DNA from: an uncultured bacterium
Lineage (GTDB): Bacteria; Bacillota_I; Bacilli_A; RF39; UBA660
Direction of reading: 5' to 3'
DNA: 45,664 bases
NCBI GenBank assembly: GCA_948433885.1
Contig: CAOJEC010000005.1
Span: forward strand, 1-45,664
Part shown: one piece after another, positions 9,994 to 18,392 of the stretch
Layout of the letters: every line of letters starts with the position of its first letter
How positions within the stretch are numbered: position 1 is the stretch's first letter
Position numbers and translations under genes: made by a program
Notes under the pieces: model-generated
Told to the model about the DNA's origin: nothing
What the model saw: the letters and a program-made list of their open reading frames with translations, nothing else
The model's database searches: none

Positions 9994-10407
9994 AATATTA
10001 TTAAACTTTGTTTGTATGTTAATCATAAATTCTAATTTCTTGAGCAGTTTATTTAACTCTAAAGTCACTTTAATTATTTATTGATGAAATAAAAGTTGCT
10101 AATATAAATAAAACGGAAGTAAATCGGAATTTGATTTTAAAAAAACTTTTTTTGATGTTAACTTTTCTTTAAATTTGGTATAAGGGAAAGCAGTATTCAA
10201 AAATGACAAACCCTTATAAAATCTAGAAAATAATAATTTAAAATTCAAAAATTAGTCGGGAGTTAGTCAAACATAAAACAAGAATTAAACAAAAATTGCG
10301 AAAAATCAAAAATATGATATGGCTATTTATAGTATTGTTTGATATGATGAAAATGCCAATGAGGACAGTTCAAATAAGAACCCTATTACGCACCAGAAAG
10401 TATACAT
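9994..10407. other. Gene-poor AT-rich stretch
   Basis: No frame with a credible start, ribosome binding site or protein-like content was seen. The one local structure is TATAAGGG (10179-10186) facing CCCTTATA (10211-10218), a hairpin with a 24-base loop and no T run. A possible -10 element (TATGAT, 10343-10348) precedes the hairpin at 10408. Confidence 0.4.
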
Positions 10408-10438
10408 CCGAACCCTCATGGTTCGGTTTATTTTTTTG
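10408..10438 (+). terminator. Rho-independent terminator of an unassigned transcript
   Basis: CCGAACC (10408-10414) pairs with GGTTCGG (10420-10426) around a 5-base loop, followed by TTTATTTTTTT. No gene lies immediately upstream, so it either ends a small RNA of roughly 80-90 bases or is a leader attenuator. Confidence 0.75.
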
Positions 10439-10548
10439 ACCTCATTAGAGTACATACTTGAGATGAAGCTATATTTTCAAGTGAAAGTTTCGATTTAATT
10501 CGAGACTTTTTTAGTTATGTGTTAAAATATTATTGGGAAGTGAAAACA

Positions 10549-11385
10549 TTGAGACTAGCAGTTATAAGTGATATACATTCAAATTTTATGGCCCTCAAAA
10601 TGGCTCTAGAAAGTATAAAAAGTGAACACGTAGACAAAATATGCTTTTTGGGAGACTACATAACAGATGGCGAGAATGAAAATGAGATATTGAGTACCAT
10701 AAAAAATGTCGCCGACTATGTCGTCTTAGGAAATAGAGAAAAATACATTTTGAATTACTCACCGTCTAAAAAAGAATACAATAACTACAAGACGATACAT
10801 TCTACGTATAGTAACTTGAATATAGAGAGTCTAGAATACATAAAGTCGATGAGAGAATCGTACACCCTAGACGTTAATGGCCACAAAATTTTGTTGATAC
10901 ATGGAGATAGATACAAAGGTAGTTATAATAATCTAGAGCAGGTTTTCGATAAAATGATAGACGATTACGATTTCGATATTTGTCTTTTCGGACACACGCA
11001 TAGATTTTTGAAAATGGAATATAAAAATAGGGTATTCATAAATCCTGGATCGATAGGAATGCCCGATGACTATCCGAGTTACAAGTATTGTATAGTCGAA
11101 ATAGACGACCATAAAATAAACGTCACCATGAAAGAATTCGACGTTTCGAAGTCTTTCAAAGAACTATCTGTAAGTTATAAAAACACGAAATATTATAAAA
11201 CTAATCCTACGTGGGCAAATTTATGTTTGCTTTCATCAAGAGACGCCGTCGATTATTGTTCGCAATTTGTCAATCATGTCGAAGAGAAAACAAGAAATGC
11301 AAAAGAATTGAGTGCAGCCGAATTTAACAAAATATGGAATGAAGTTTACGAAGAATTTATCAAAACAAATAACTTAAACGAGTAA
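10549..11385 (+). CDS. Metallophosphoesterase, YfcE/UMP-type calcineurin-like
   Basis: A cytoplasmic dinuclear-metal phosphoesterase. The metal-binding signatures appear in the usual order: SDIHSN at the N-terminus, GDYITDG, GNRE, HGD (LLIHGDRY), and GHTH with NPGS near the middle. The family hydrolyses phosphodiesters or monoesters, and the natural substrate of this branch is unknown. The N-terminal domain is about 190 residues; the remaining 90 residues form an extra C-terminal alpha-helical part. I prefer TTG 10549, which has GGGAAGTG at the right distance and begins directly at the first motif. A GTG at 10519 would add ten unlikely residues. A terminator follows at 11495. Confidence 0.88.
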   Translation: MRLAVISDIHSNFMALKMALESIKSEHVDKICFLGDYITDGENENEILSTIKNVADYVVLGNREKYILNYSPSKKEYNNYKTIHSTYSNLNIESLEYIKSMRESYTLDVNGHKILLIHGDRYKGSYNNLEQVFDKMIDDYDFDICLFGHTHRFLKMEYKNRVFINPGSIGMPDDYPSYKYCIVEIDDHKINVTMKEFDVSKSFKELSVSYKNTKYYKTNPTWANLCLLSSRDAVDYCSQFVNHVEEKTRNAKELSAAEFNKIWNEVYEEFIKTNNLNE

Positions 11386-11494
11386 CTTTGAAAAATTCGA
11401 AAAAAAGTATAATCACATTAATTTTAATATCACTCTAACCTTACACAAAAAACAATGACATTATATTTTAAATGAAACGGCAGCCTAACATGAC

Positions 11495-11529
11495 AATTCA
11501 TCGCATTCCCGTATACGATGAATTTTTTT
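11495..11529 (+). terminator. Terminator downstream of the phosphoesterase
   Basis: AATTCATCG (11495-11503) pairs perfectly with CGATGAATT (11516-11524), followed by TTTTT. Confidence 0.85.
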
Positions 11530-11629
11530 GTTTGTAATAATATGAATTTGATATGAAGAAAAGCGATATATAATCGATGCAACTTATGATATAATATATA
11601 TACAAAATATAAAAGAAAGAAGAAATGCT

Positions 11630-12889
11630 ATGAAGAAAACATTGATAGAAGCTCCACTCGGATACTGGGAAGAAAAATCGTACATGATGGCAATTCCAAA
11701 AGACGATAGTAAAAACTTATTATCCGATGTCATTGAGAGAATTGCAACTATACCGAAAGTCAAAATTGTCGATACTGATTACGACATCGAAGGACACATA
11801 TACGTTACGCTTAGTTATGAAAAAGAACAGTACGAAGTCGGTGTTTACTTAGGCCCTGTGAATGTTCCCGAATATTATTTGAATCACAACTTTCTTTTCA
11901 CCAAAGAAGAAGCACAAGGGCTCCTAAACGCTCGCTTGGCACTTACAATATACATGGAGTTCAAAAAGAATGCCAAAAAATCGTATCATCTTCAGTTGAA
12001 AATAGCCAATGCCATCGTGCCCGAGTTGCTGGGAGTATTAGACGAAAGTGCCGAGAGAATGTTGCCGGCAAGATGGGTCAATTTGGCGGCCAATTCGAAA
12101 GTTTTGCCTAGTTCGAAAGACCTCTTTTCCGTTCAGGCCGTCAGTGGTAAAAATTCTAAAGTGTGGATGCATACTCATGGAATGACTCGTTGTCACATGA
12201 CAGAATTGGAGATTTTAGAATCAGATCAAGCCAATTACAATAACCACTTCAACTTACTTAGCATATATGCCATGTACTGCCTCGATAAAGGCGAAGCATT
12301 CGATCCACGAATCGAAAGTGCCTATATAGGGCAATTGATAAATGGATATCCCGTAGTAGTAACTTGTAGATCTTGGACCGAAGCAATATTCGAATACAAA
12401 AAATTGCAACTCGGTGGAGAAAAAGATCGCCAACAGGGTCACAATACGATGACAAGCCCCATGTTTTTGTTCAAAAGTCAACAGGATGAACAAAATGGGA
12501 CATTGAGCAAAATAAACGAATACGACTCCTTGTGGGGAGACAATCCTCTTTACTTTTTCAGTGACGAAGAAACTCAAAGAATGAAAGACTTGGCAATGGA
12601 AAGATTCGAATTCGTAAAAAGATCTTTCGATGAAAAATCGTACGACTGCCTCTTAAAAATAGGACTACCACTCAAACAAAAAGGAAAATTTGAACATATA
12701 TGGTTCGAACTTTTAGAGATCGACGGAGACAAATTTAAAGCCAAATTGACTCAAGAACCTTACGATATACCCGACATACACACCGGCTATACAAATTGGT
12801 TCACTGTAGAGGATATCACCGATTGGTTAATTTATACCCCAGAATTCGCCGTGAATCCTAGCAATGTTTATTTACTAGAAGAAATATAA
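11630..12889 (+). CDS. DUF4026-like protein with C-terminal DUF2314-like domain
   Basis: A cytoplasmic protein of 419 residues with no signal peptide or membrane segment. The bulk (about 1-335) resembles DUF4026 proteins (start MKKTLIEAPLGYWEEKSYMM). The last 80 residues (EHIWFELLEIDGDKFKAKL, then YTNWFTVEDITDWLIY) have the form of DUF2314, a small domain predicted to be a ligand or protein interaction module. No catalytic residues are evident and the function is unknown. It has an AGAAAGAAG ribosome binding site and an upstream TATAAT at 11590-11595. The pentapeptide gene follows within 61 bases, so the two may be co-transcribed. Confidence 0.6.
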   Translation: MKKTLIEAPLGYWEEKSYMMAIPKDDSKNLLSDVIERIATIPKVKIVDTDYDIEGHIYVTLSYEKEQYEVGVYLGPVNVPEYYLNHNFLFTKEEAQGLLNARLALTIYMEFKKNAKKSYHLQLKIANAIVPELLGVLDESAERMLPARWVNLAANSKVLPSSKDLFSVQAVSGKNSKVWMHTHGMTRCHMTELEILESDQANYNNHFNLLSIYAMYCLDKGEAFDPRIESAYIGQLINGYPVVVTCRSWTEAIFEYKKLQLGGEKDRQQGHNTMTSPMFLFKSQQDEQNGTLSKINEYDSLWGDNPLYFFSDEETQRMKDLAMERFEFVKRSFDEKSYDCLLKIGLPLKQKGKFEHIWFELLEIDGDKFKAKLTQEPYDIPDIHTGYTNWFTVEDITDWLIYTPEFAVNPSNVYLLEEI

Positions 12890-12949
12890 GAGGAGTCCTT
12901 GTCTTTAAGTCATCAAAATATACCCTCGAATTTAGAAAGGATGTACCCT

Positions 12950-13579
12950 ATGAACCCGACAAAACCCAAAATCTTGACGACCGTGAACATGAATTTTGAA
13001 GATCTCGAAGATGAAACTACAGTGCGATGTGCAAAATTCGATACGAATCCTAAAAAGGGATCTACATTGAGAGAAATTACCTTCGAAGAATGTATTTTCG
13101 AAAATGTTTCATTCCAAGATACGCTCTTTATTCGCTTTGACTTCGTAGATGTCATCTTCAAAAACTGCGACTTATCGAACATGAAATTAGAAGAAAGATT
13201 TTTGAATCGCGTAATATTCGAAGAATGCAAGATGAACGGAACAAATTTCATCGATGCGACCTTGAAAGACGTGCATTTTAAAAATTGCTATACCAAATAT
13301 TTGAACTTCGCCGATGCACGCCTGACTTCTTTTAAAATAGAAAATTCCGAATTGATCGGTGCCACTTTTCAAGATACGAAAATTAAAAATTTGACCTTAG
13401 AAAAAGTCGACTTGACGGAAAGCGAATTCATTCATACACCTCTCGCGGGCGTAGATTTGTCGACTTGTGAACTTGGAAAGACTTCATTCGATTTCGATTC
13501 ACTCCGAGGAGTGACAGTCGATTTAGTCCAATGTCCAAAACTCGTAAGTTTACTAGGAGTACATATAAAAGATATATAA
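12950..13579 (+). CDS. Pentapeptide-repeat protein
   Basis: From about residue 35 to 190 the protein repeats a five-residue pattern with Phe or Leu at the centre (FENVSFQDTLFIRFDF, FKNCDLSNMKLEE, FIDATLKDVHFKNC, FADARLTSFKIEN). That folds into a right-handed quadrilateral beta-helix. Such proteins bind other proteins; some, such as Qnr and MfpA, protect DNA gyrase, but most have no known role. No signal peptide is visible. I chose ATG 12950 because AGAAAGG lies at good spacing. A TTG at 12899 just after the preceding gene is possible and would add 17 residues. The gene probably shares a transcript with the DUF4026-like gene. Confidence 0.85.
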   Translation: MNPTKPKILTTVNMNFEDLEDETTVRCAKFDTNPKKGSTLREITFEECIFENVSFQDTLFIRFDFVDVIFKNCDLSNMKLEERFLNRVIFEECKMNGTNFIDATLKDVHFKNCYTKYLNFADARLTSFKIENSELIGATFQDTKIKNLTLEKVDLTESEFIHTPLAGVDLSTCELGKTSFDFDSLRGVTVDLVQCPKLVSLLGVHIKDI

Positions 13580-13658
13580 TTTGAAAATAATGAGTCACCA
13601 GAGTTGAAATAATTTTGAATCTATATTAAGATTAAATAAGAAATGGAGTAGATCGAAA

Positions 13659-14396
13659 ATGAACAAAGACACCAAAAAAATGTTGATACAATTTGTAGGT
13701 ACTATATGTGCCATAGTATTAGTCTTAGGAGGCCTAATGCTTTTGACCAAAGAAGGTAAAGTTTCCGATGGGCAAAAGTTCAAAGAAGAATACGAAGCGC
13801 TCAACAACACAGTAAGAAAAAGTGACGGACAAACATATGGAACTATGAATATACCAAAAGACAACCCGATCAAATATACGACTGCAAAAGAAGCATTGGA
13901 AGTATTAGACAGTAACTCGGCCATCATTTATATAGGGGCACCGTGGTGTCCATGGTGTAGAAATGCCATTCCCGTTTTGTTCGATCTTGCCGAAAAATAC
14001 GAGGTAGAAAACATCTACTACATCGAACTCGATGATATAAAATCGAATTACGAAGTAGAAAATGGAAAATTGAAACAAACGAGCAAAGGAACGGATGATT
14101 ACTATGCTCTTTTAGATAAATTGAAAGATCGTTTGGACGACTATGTGATAACTGATGACGATGGTAAAAAGTACGACACCGGCGAAAAGAGAATATTTAT
14201 GCCTTATGTAATCGCCGTACGTGACGGAGAAGTCGTCGGTGATAAAGTAGGAACAGTGACACTAAACAGTGGTCAAAACAAATACGATTCACTGACACAA
14301 GAACAAGTAGAACAACTCACAAAAACATACGAAAAACTTTACAAACTCGCTTACGAAGAGGACGAAAGCACTTGCACTGAAGGTTCGTGCGAGTGA
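13659..14396 (+). CDS. Membrane-anchored thioredoxin-like protein (CPWC)
   Basis: An extracytoplasmic thiol-disulfide protein. One transmembrane helix at residues 9-28 anchors it. A thioredoxin fold follows, with active-site Cys97-Pro-Trp-Cys100 inside YIGAPWCPWCRNAIPVL and a cis-Pro candidate in FMPYVIAV. The C-terminal tail carries two more cysteines (STCTEGSCE) that could be a metal site or a redox shuttle. The family includes bacteriocin-transport and cytochrome-maturation thioredoxins; the substrate here is not evident. At 245 residues it is longer than plain thioredoxin because of an insert around 110-150. It ends at TGA 14394-14396, followed by a terminator shared with clpP. Confidence 0.88.
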   Translation: MNKDTKKMLIQFVGTICAIVLVLGGLMLLTKEGKVSDGQKFKEEYEALNNTVRKSDGQTYGTMNIPKDNPIKYTTAKEALEVLDSNSAIIYIGAPWCPWCRNAIPVLFDLAEKYEVENIYYIELDDIKSNYEVENGKLKQTSKGTDDYYALLDKLKDRLDDYVITDDDGKKYDTGEKRIFMPYVIAVRDGEVVGDKVGTVTLNSGQNKYDSLTQEQVEQLTKTYEKLYKLAYEEDESTCTEGSCE

Positions 14397-14407
14397 ACAT
14401 CAAAATG

Positions 14408-14440
14408 AAAACTACCGAAACAATCGAAATCGGTAGTTTT
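14408..14440. terminator. Bidirectional terminator between thioredoxin and clpP
   Basis: AAAACTACCGA (14408-14418) pairs perfectly with TCGGTAGTTTT (14430-14440). A-rich and T-rich flanks on both sides let it serve both converging genes. Confidence 0.88.
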
Positions 14441-14448
14441 AATATGCA

Positions 14449-15018
14449 TTATAGAACTTTATCAACTAGTCCATAGTCGCATGCTGTAGAAGCATCCATG
14501 TAATTATCTCTTTCAGTATCTTTGCTTATTCTAGATACACTTTTGTTTGTCAAATGGGCGAGAAGTCTATTCATCTTATCGCGCAACTTCAGTATTCTAT
14601 CGGCATGTATTTTTATGACCGTAGCCTGTCCTTCCGTGCCACCTAAAACTTCGTGAATCATCACTTCACTATTCGGCAAAGCATATCTCTTGCCCCTAGC
14701 TCCTGCCGCCAATAAGAAGGCTGCCATGGACGCGGCCATTCCGACGACGATCGTCGAAACATCGCTTTTTATAAAATTCATCGTATCATAAATAGCCAAT
14801 CCCGCGCTCACTGAACCGCCGGGACTATTTATATAAAGAGAAATATCCTTGTCGCCGAGAGAATCTAAATATAACAATTCGGATATGACGATATTCGCCA
14901 CATCGTCCGTAATCTCTCCGCTCAAAAAGATGATACGATCATTTAACAATCTAGAATAGAGATCGAATGCTCTCTCTCCATTCGAAGTACGTTCTACCAC
15001 AGTTGGAATTAAAGTCAT
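14449..15018 (-). CDS. clpP: ATP-dependent Clp protease proteolytic subunit
   Basis: The serine protease core of the Clp machine. It forms a two-ring barrel that degrades proteins fed in by ClpX or ClpC, including ssrA-tagged peptides. The catalytic triad is Ser97 ([11 protein letters not shown]), His122 (MIHEVLGG) and Asp171. The start [20 protein letters not shown] is the typical N-terminus, and its 189 residues match the family. GTAGGTGA lies at good spacing before the ATG. clpX is not adjacent. The tmRNA and smpB genes further on belong to the same quality-control pathway. Confidence 0.97.
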   Translation of the reverse strand: MTLIPTVVERTSNGERAFDLYSRLLNDRIIFLSGEITDDVANIVISELLYLDSLGDKDISLYINSPGGSVSAGLAIYDTMNFIKSDVSTIVVGMAASMAAFLLAAGARGKRYALPNSEVMIHEVLGGTEGQATVIKIHADRILKLRDKMNRLLAHLTNKSVSRISKDTERDNYMDASTACDYGLVDKVL

Positions 15019-15041
15019 TTATTTTCACCTACTTATATAAT

Positions 15042-15057
15042 AGTAAAAATTTTTACT
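15042..15057. repeat. 16-base perfect palindrome over the gerB stop codon
   Basis: AGTAAAAATTTTTACT reads the same on both strands, covers the gerB stop at 15053-15055 and lies 24 bases before clpP. It could be a weak terminator for gerB or an operator for clpP. Confidence 0.45.
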
Positions 15058-15976
15058 TTTTATTCAGTAGTTTTTTTGGAAAAAATGTCACAATAGCCAA
15101 CAACAATAATCCAATCGAGTAATATTTGTACAAAAATGTCATTATTGCAGTACGCGAACATGCATAACTAGCCACTATCCAACAAATTGCTAATGGTACA
15201 TAAGGCAATATTTTCCCTTTCAAGTTCACATTTTTAAACCCTACTGCGACAGTGGCGATGAAATCTGTGACGATCATGATGACGAACAAGTTTTCTACAT
15301 TGGAGAAAAATTCGTAAATCTTGATACGTTTCAACAATATGAACTCCGGATATCTATAAAGCGCTGCTTCTTGACTGCCAAGGATAGTTATTACTAAAAA
15401 TGATAAAACCAAAACCGTGATGATCGAAGCAACATAATTGATCAAGAGACTCTTCTTATCTTTAAAATCGTTCAAACATAAAACCGGAGTTACACTCGTC
15501 AAAACGAAGATAGCGGCACCCAATAATATGCTTTTCACCTCGAAAGATAAAGGTAGTAAATTCTCCGTCTTCACTAAAGGAGCCAAAATTCCACTCGACA
15601 TGAAGAACATGAACAAAGTGAAGATGAACAACAAATATATAGTTCTCTTGAAAGCCGATTCTTGAGTTCTACTTACCATGAATCCGACGATCAAAGGAGC
15701 AAAAGTCAAGATGTAGTTTGGTGTCTCTTTCAAATACATCGTTCCACCCATATTAGCTAAGATAATCGTCGCCAAGAAAGCGAATACACATCCTGTCAAA
15801 ATCTTGAACCATTTGCTATCGTACACTCGCTTGACAAAGTACAAAATACCAAAACCGACGACTGCTCCCAATATTTCAGAAATCCAAAATCCGGTTCCTG
15901 CAATGTTCAATATCAAAGAAAGACCGAACCCCCAAAACAACACTCTACTATAGAAAAACGCAACTTTATTCTCCAT
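15053..15976 (-). CDS. Spore germination protein, GerAB/GerB family (germinant receptor B subunit)
   Basis: An integral membrane subunit of a GerA-type germinant receptor in the spore inner membrane, related to amino-acid permeases of the APC superfamily. About nine hydrophobic helices can be seen. The segment RYPEFILLKRIKIYEFFSNV matches the GerB signature around the loop before the last helices. At 307 residues it is shorter than the usual 360, with the missing part at the N-terminus. It overlaps gerC by 11 bases and is the last gene of the operon. The germinant specificity cannot be inferred. Confidence 0.85.
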   Translation of the reverse strand: MENKVAFFYSRVLFWGFGLSLILNIAGTGFWISEILGAVVGFGILYFVKRVYDSKWFKILTGCVFAFLATIILANMGGTMYLKETPNYILTFAPLIVGFMVSRTQESAFKRTIYLLFIFTLFMFFMSSGILAPLVKTENLLPLSFEVKSILLGAAIFVLTSVTPVLCLNDFKDKKSLLINYVASIITVLVLSFLVITILGSQEAALYRYPEFILLKRIKIYEFFSNVENLFVIMIVTDFIATVAVGFKNVNLKGKILPYVPLAICWIVASYACSRTAIMTFLYKYYSIGLLLLAIVTFFPKKLLNKK

Positions 15977-17018
15977 TCTTGCTTCCTCCCAAAGAATTCA
16001 ACAGCAAACCTTTCTCGCTTATCGTCAAATCGGCTTTGAATTCGATATCTATGTTTTTCCATGTGTCACTCTCGACCAATTTAGGAAAATACAAATAATA
16101 ATAGTAATTGAAATTGAACATATCGTGATCCAATCTTCTACCGTAATCGATTATTTCTTGCCCGGTCTTTTCTAAATCGCCGTTCAATTCCTTTTCCAAT
16201 TTATCCAAAGAGACATCGTCCAAAGAATCGTTTTCTTTCGTATCCAAAAGACGAGCATGTCCCTTCAAAGTAAAGACTATTTTATCCTTCTTTATTTCTT
16301 TCTCGAACTTGTATTCGTGAATTTCGTAAGTATACTCTCCGTATGTTTGAAACCTATTGTTGTTCTTCATCAAAAGATTTTCCAACAAAACGGCATCTTT
16401 ATCGACTTTGAAAGTCATCTTGTTGTCGATAAATAAATACGTATCTTCCAAAGTTATTTTGTCGTCGATCACTTCGACGCTTCCTATCATATAGTAGTTA
16501 TCCCTTAAATAGTTGAAAGCGACGTCTCGTAGAGTACTCGTCAAATAGCGACCGTTGTCCTCGAGATTTCTTTTAGCATTCATGCGAGCCATTTCTCCGA
16601 TAGACTCTTTGGGTTCCGTTTCAAAATCCAATATAGAATCCACATCTTCGGTGACAAAAATATAAAAATCTCTTCTGAACTGAGTATTTCTTAACAAAAA
16701 GTCCAAAAACTTGTCTATTCCATCCTCGGCTATATTTTTGCTCAAAATAAGCGTTTTCATATGGCTGAAAAAGGGAGTAGAAGCTGAGTCAAAATAGATG
16801 TTGTTGAGAGCTTCCTCTAAAGAAAAACCTTCTCCACTTAGGAAGTACGAACCAGCAGGCGCACTTTCACTCGTGTCGAGCACTTCGATATTGACGACAT
16901 ATTTATCCTCTTTGTAATCCACTATCAAACTAGACACAATCTCCAAATCGTTCAATTCGTTGTAGTCATAACATCCTGTACAAAACAAAACTAACACGAT
17001 GATCAATAATTTTTTCAT
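15966..17018 (-). CDS. Spore germination lipoprotein, GerAC/GerC family
   Basis: The lipoprotein subunit of the germinant receptor, on the outer face of the spore inner membrane. The signal peptide ends in a lipobox with the modified Cys at position 16 (LFCTGCYDYNELNDLEIVSS). The Tyr-Asn-Glu-Leu start of the mature part and the block SSLIVDYKEDKYVVNIEVLD are typical of GerC. The 350 residues match the family. Gene order on the minus strand is gerA, gerC, gerB. The start overlaps the end of gerA by 4 bases, so translation is probably coupled. Confidence 0.92.
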   Translation of the reverse strand: MKKLLIIVLVLFCTGCYDYNELNDLEIVSSLIVDYKEDKYVVNIEVLDTSESAPAGSYFLSGEGFSLEEALNNIYFDSASTPFFSHMKTLILSKNIAEDGIDKFLDFLLRNTQFRRDFYIFVTEDVDSILDFETEPKESIGEMARMNAKRNLEDNGRYLTSTLRDVAFNYLRDNYYMIGSVEVIDDKITLEDTYLFIDNKMTFKVDKDAVLLENLLMKNNNRFQTYGEYTYEIHEYKFEKEIKKDKIVFTLKGHARLLDTKENDSLDDVSLDKLEKELNGDLEKTGQEIIDYGRRLDHDMFNFNYYYYLYFPKLVESDTWKNIDIEFKADLTISEKGLLLNSLGGSKNGE

Positions 17019-18289
17019 AAATAATTCCCTTCATTCATTTGTACGTTTGTCATCATTGCCAAGAAAGCGATGATCGTCATCGATAGACCATAAAGACCTA
17101 GGAAACTTGCTACCAATAAGAACACGAATCTCATCACCCTCAGTGCGTTGACCAACTTAACTTGTGTAAAAATAAGGCTCGAGATGAAAGATATGGCGAC
17201 GACTATTATCATAATAGGACTCACAAATCCAGCACTGACGGCAGCTTCACCTAAAATCAATGCACCCAAAATCGAAGCACTACTACCGTAATTACTCGGG
17301 AACCTGATATCTGATTCTCTCAAAACCTCACATATTACGAGCATGATGACCGCCTCGACGATAGCCGGGAAGGGGACACCACTTCGCTGTTCGGAGAAAC
17401 TTATGAGTAGACTCGTCGGAATAGCTTCCTGATCGAAATTGATAAGCGCGATGTATATTGCCGGAGTCAAAACTGTCAAAAAAAGACACAAATATCTAAG
17501 TACTCTCACGAAATCGTCCGTAGTAAATGGATTAATGAAATTTCTAAATCGTGCATTCAATACTAAAACGAAAGGCGTATTATCTATCGTGAGAACGATA
17601 TAACCTTTCAAAAGGTATCTCGCGACTATCGCAGGTGTCTCCGTTTTCAAAATCGTCGGAAATACTGCACTGTTTTCTAATTCTTTGACTATGTCGTAAG
17701 AATCGATAACTTCCGTATCTTTGAATTTATTCAAAATTCCTTGTGTTTTTTCTAAGGCGGTCTTGTCGACTTTATCATCTATATATATGACTCCGATTTT
17801 AGTCTTCGTATAAACTCCACGATCGACACTTTCGATTTTTAAATTTTTGTTCTTTATTCTTCGCTTGATCAAGCCGACATTCTTTTGATAGTTTTCACAA
17901 AAGGCATCTTTTGGGCCGTACATGTTCGGTTCCGTTTGACTCATCGTCACTCCACGATCCAAATTGGCTTTCGCTTCGATCGCAAATATTTTGTCCTTAT
18001 GTAAAATTACGACAAACCCATTTTCTAAGTGATAGAACATTTCCTCACTATTGGTCAAATCTGACAACTTAGGTCCACCCAATATCGGTTTTAAATCTTT
18101 GATCTTCTTGTTCAAATTCAAATAAGCTCTGACATTTTTGATCACGAAATCTGCAATATTAGCAGAATCGACTAGACTTTCAAAAAATGCCAAATAGATT
18201 TTATCTTTCGTTCCCGATTCGATCTCTCTCAAGACAAAATCTGGGTTATCTTGAAATGATTTTTTTAAGTATTTTGCATTGCCATTCAT
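17015..18289 (-). CDS. Spore germination protein, GerAA/GerA family (germinant receptor A subunit)
   Basis: The A subunit of the receptor: a soluble N-terminal domain (about 1-230) and a membrane C-terminal domain with about five helices. The diagnostic blocks are visible (SLVDSANIADFVIKN, LDRGVTMSQTEPNMYGPKDAF, VFPTILKTETPAIVARYLL, TTDDFVRVLRYLCLF, FSEQRSGVPFPAIVEAVIM). I place the start at ATG 18289, preceded by CTGGTGAA. The frame is open for another 74 codons upstream, but those residues look unlike the family and overlap the divergent tagO gene. The result, 424 residues, is slightly short for GerA (about 480). Confidence 0.92.
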   Translation of the reverse strand: MNGNAKYLKKSFQDNPDFVLREIESGTKDKIYLAFFESLVDSANIADFVIKNVRAYLNLNKKIKDLKPILGGPKLSDLTNSEEMFYHLENGFVVILHKDKIFAIEAKANLDRGVTMSQTEPNMYGPKDAFCENYQKNVGLIKRRIKNKNLKIESVDRGVYTKTKIGVIYIDDKVDKTALEKTQGILNKFKDTEVIDSYDIVKELENSAVFPTILKTETPAIVARYLLKGYIVLTIDNTPFVLVLNARFRNFINPFTTDDFVRVLRYLCLFLTVLTPAIYIALINFDQEAIPTSLLISFSEQRSGVPFPAIVEAVIMLVICEVLRESDIRFPSNYGSSASILGALILGEAAVSAGFVSPIMIIVVAISFISSLIFTQVKLVNALRVMRFVFLLVASFLGLYGLSMTIIAFLAMMTNVQMNEGNYL

Positions 18290-18304
18290 ACAGTTCACCA
18301 GTTT

Positions 18305-18334
18305 TAGTATGGTAAAAATTTCTAAAATTACCCT
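18305..18334 (-). promoter_or_regulatory. Possible forespore sigma-F/sigma-G type promoter of the ger operon
   Basis: On the minus strand CATACTA (18305-18311) matches the -10 of sigma-F/G promoters, and GGGTA (in 18329-18334) lies 17 bases upstream as a weak -35. It would place transcription start very close to the gerA ribosome binding site, so the assignment is tentative. Confidence 0.35.
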
Positions 18335-18341
18335 CAATAAT

Positions 18342-18369
18342 TTGTATTTTGCCAATTTTGTTGTATAAT
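18342..18369 (+). promoter_or_regulatory. Housekeeping promoter of tagO
   Basis: TTGTAT (18342-18347) and TATAAT (18364-18369) with 16-base spacing, followed by a GGAGTGA ribosome binding site and the ATG at 18393. Confidence 0.65.
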
Positions 18370-18392
18370 ATTTATATAAATGGAGTGATTTC

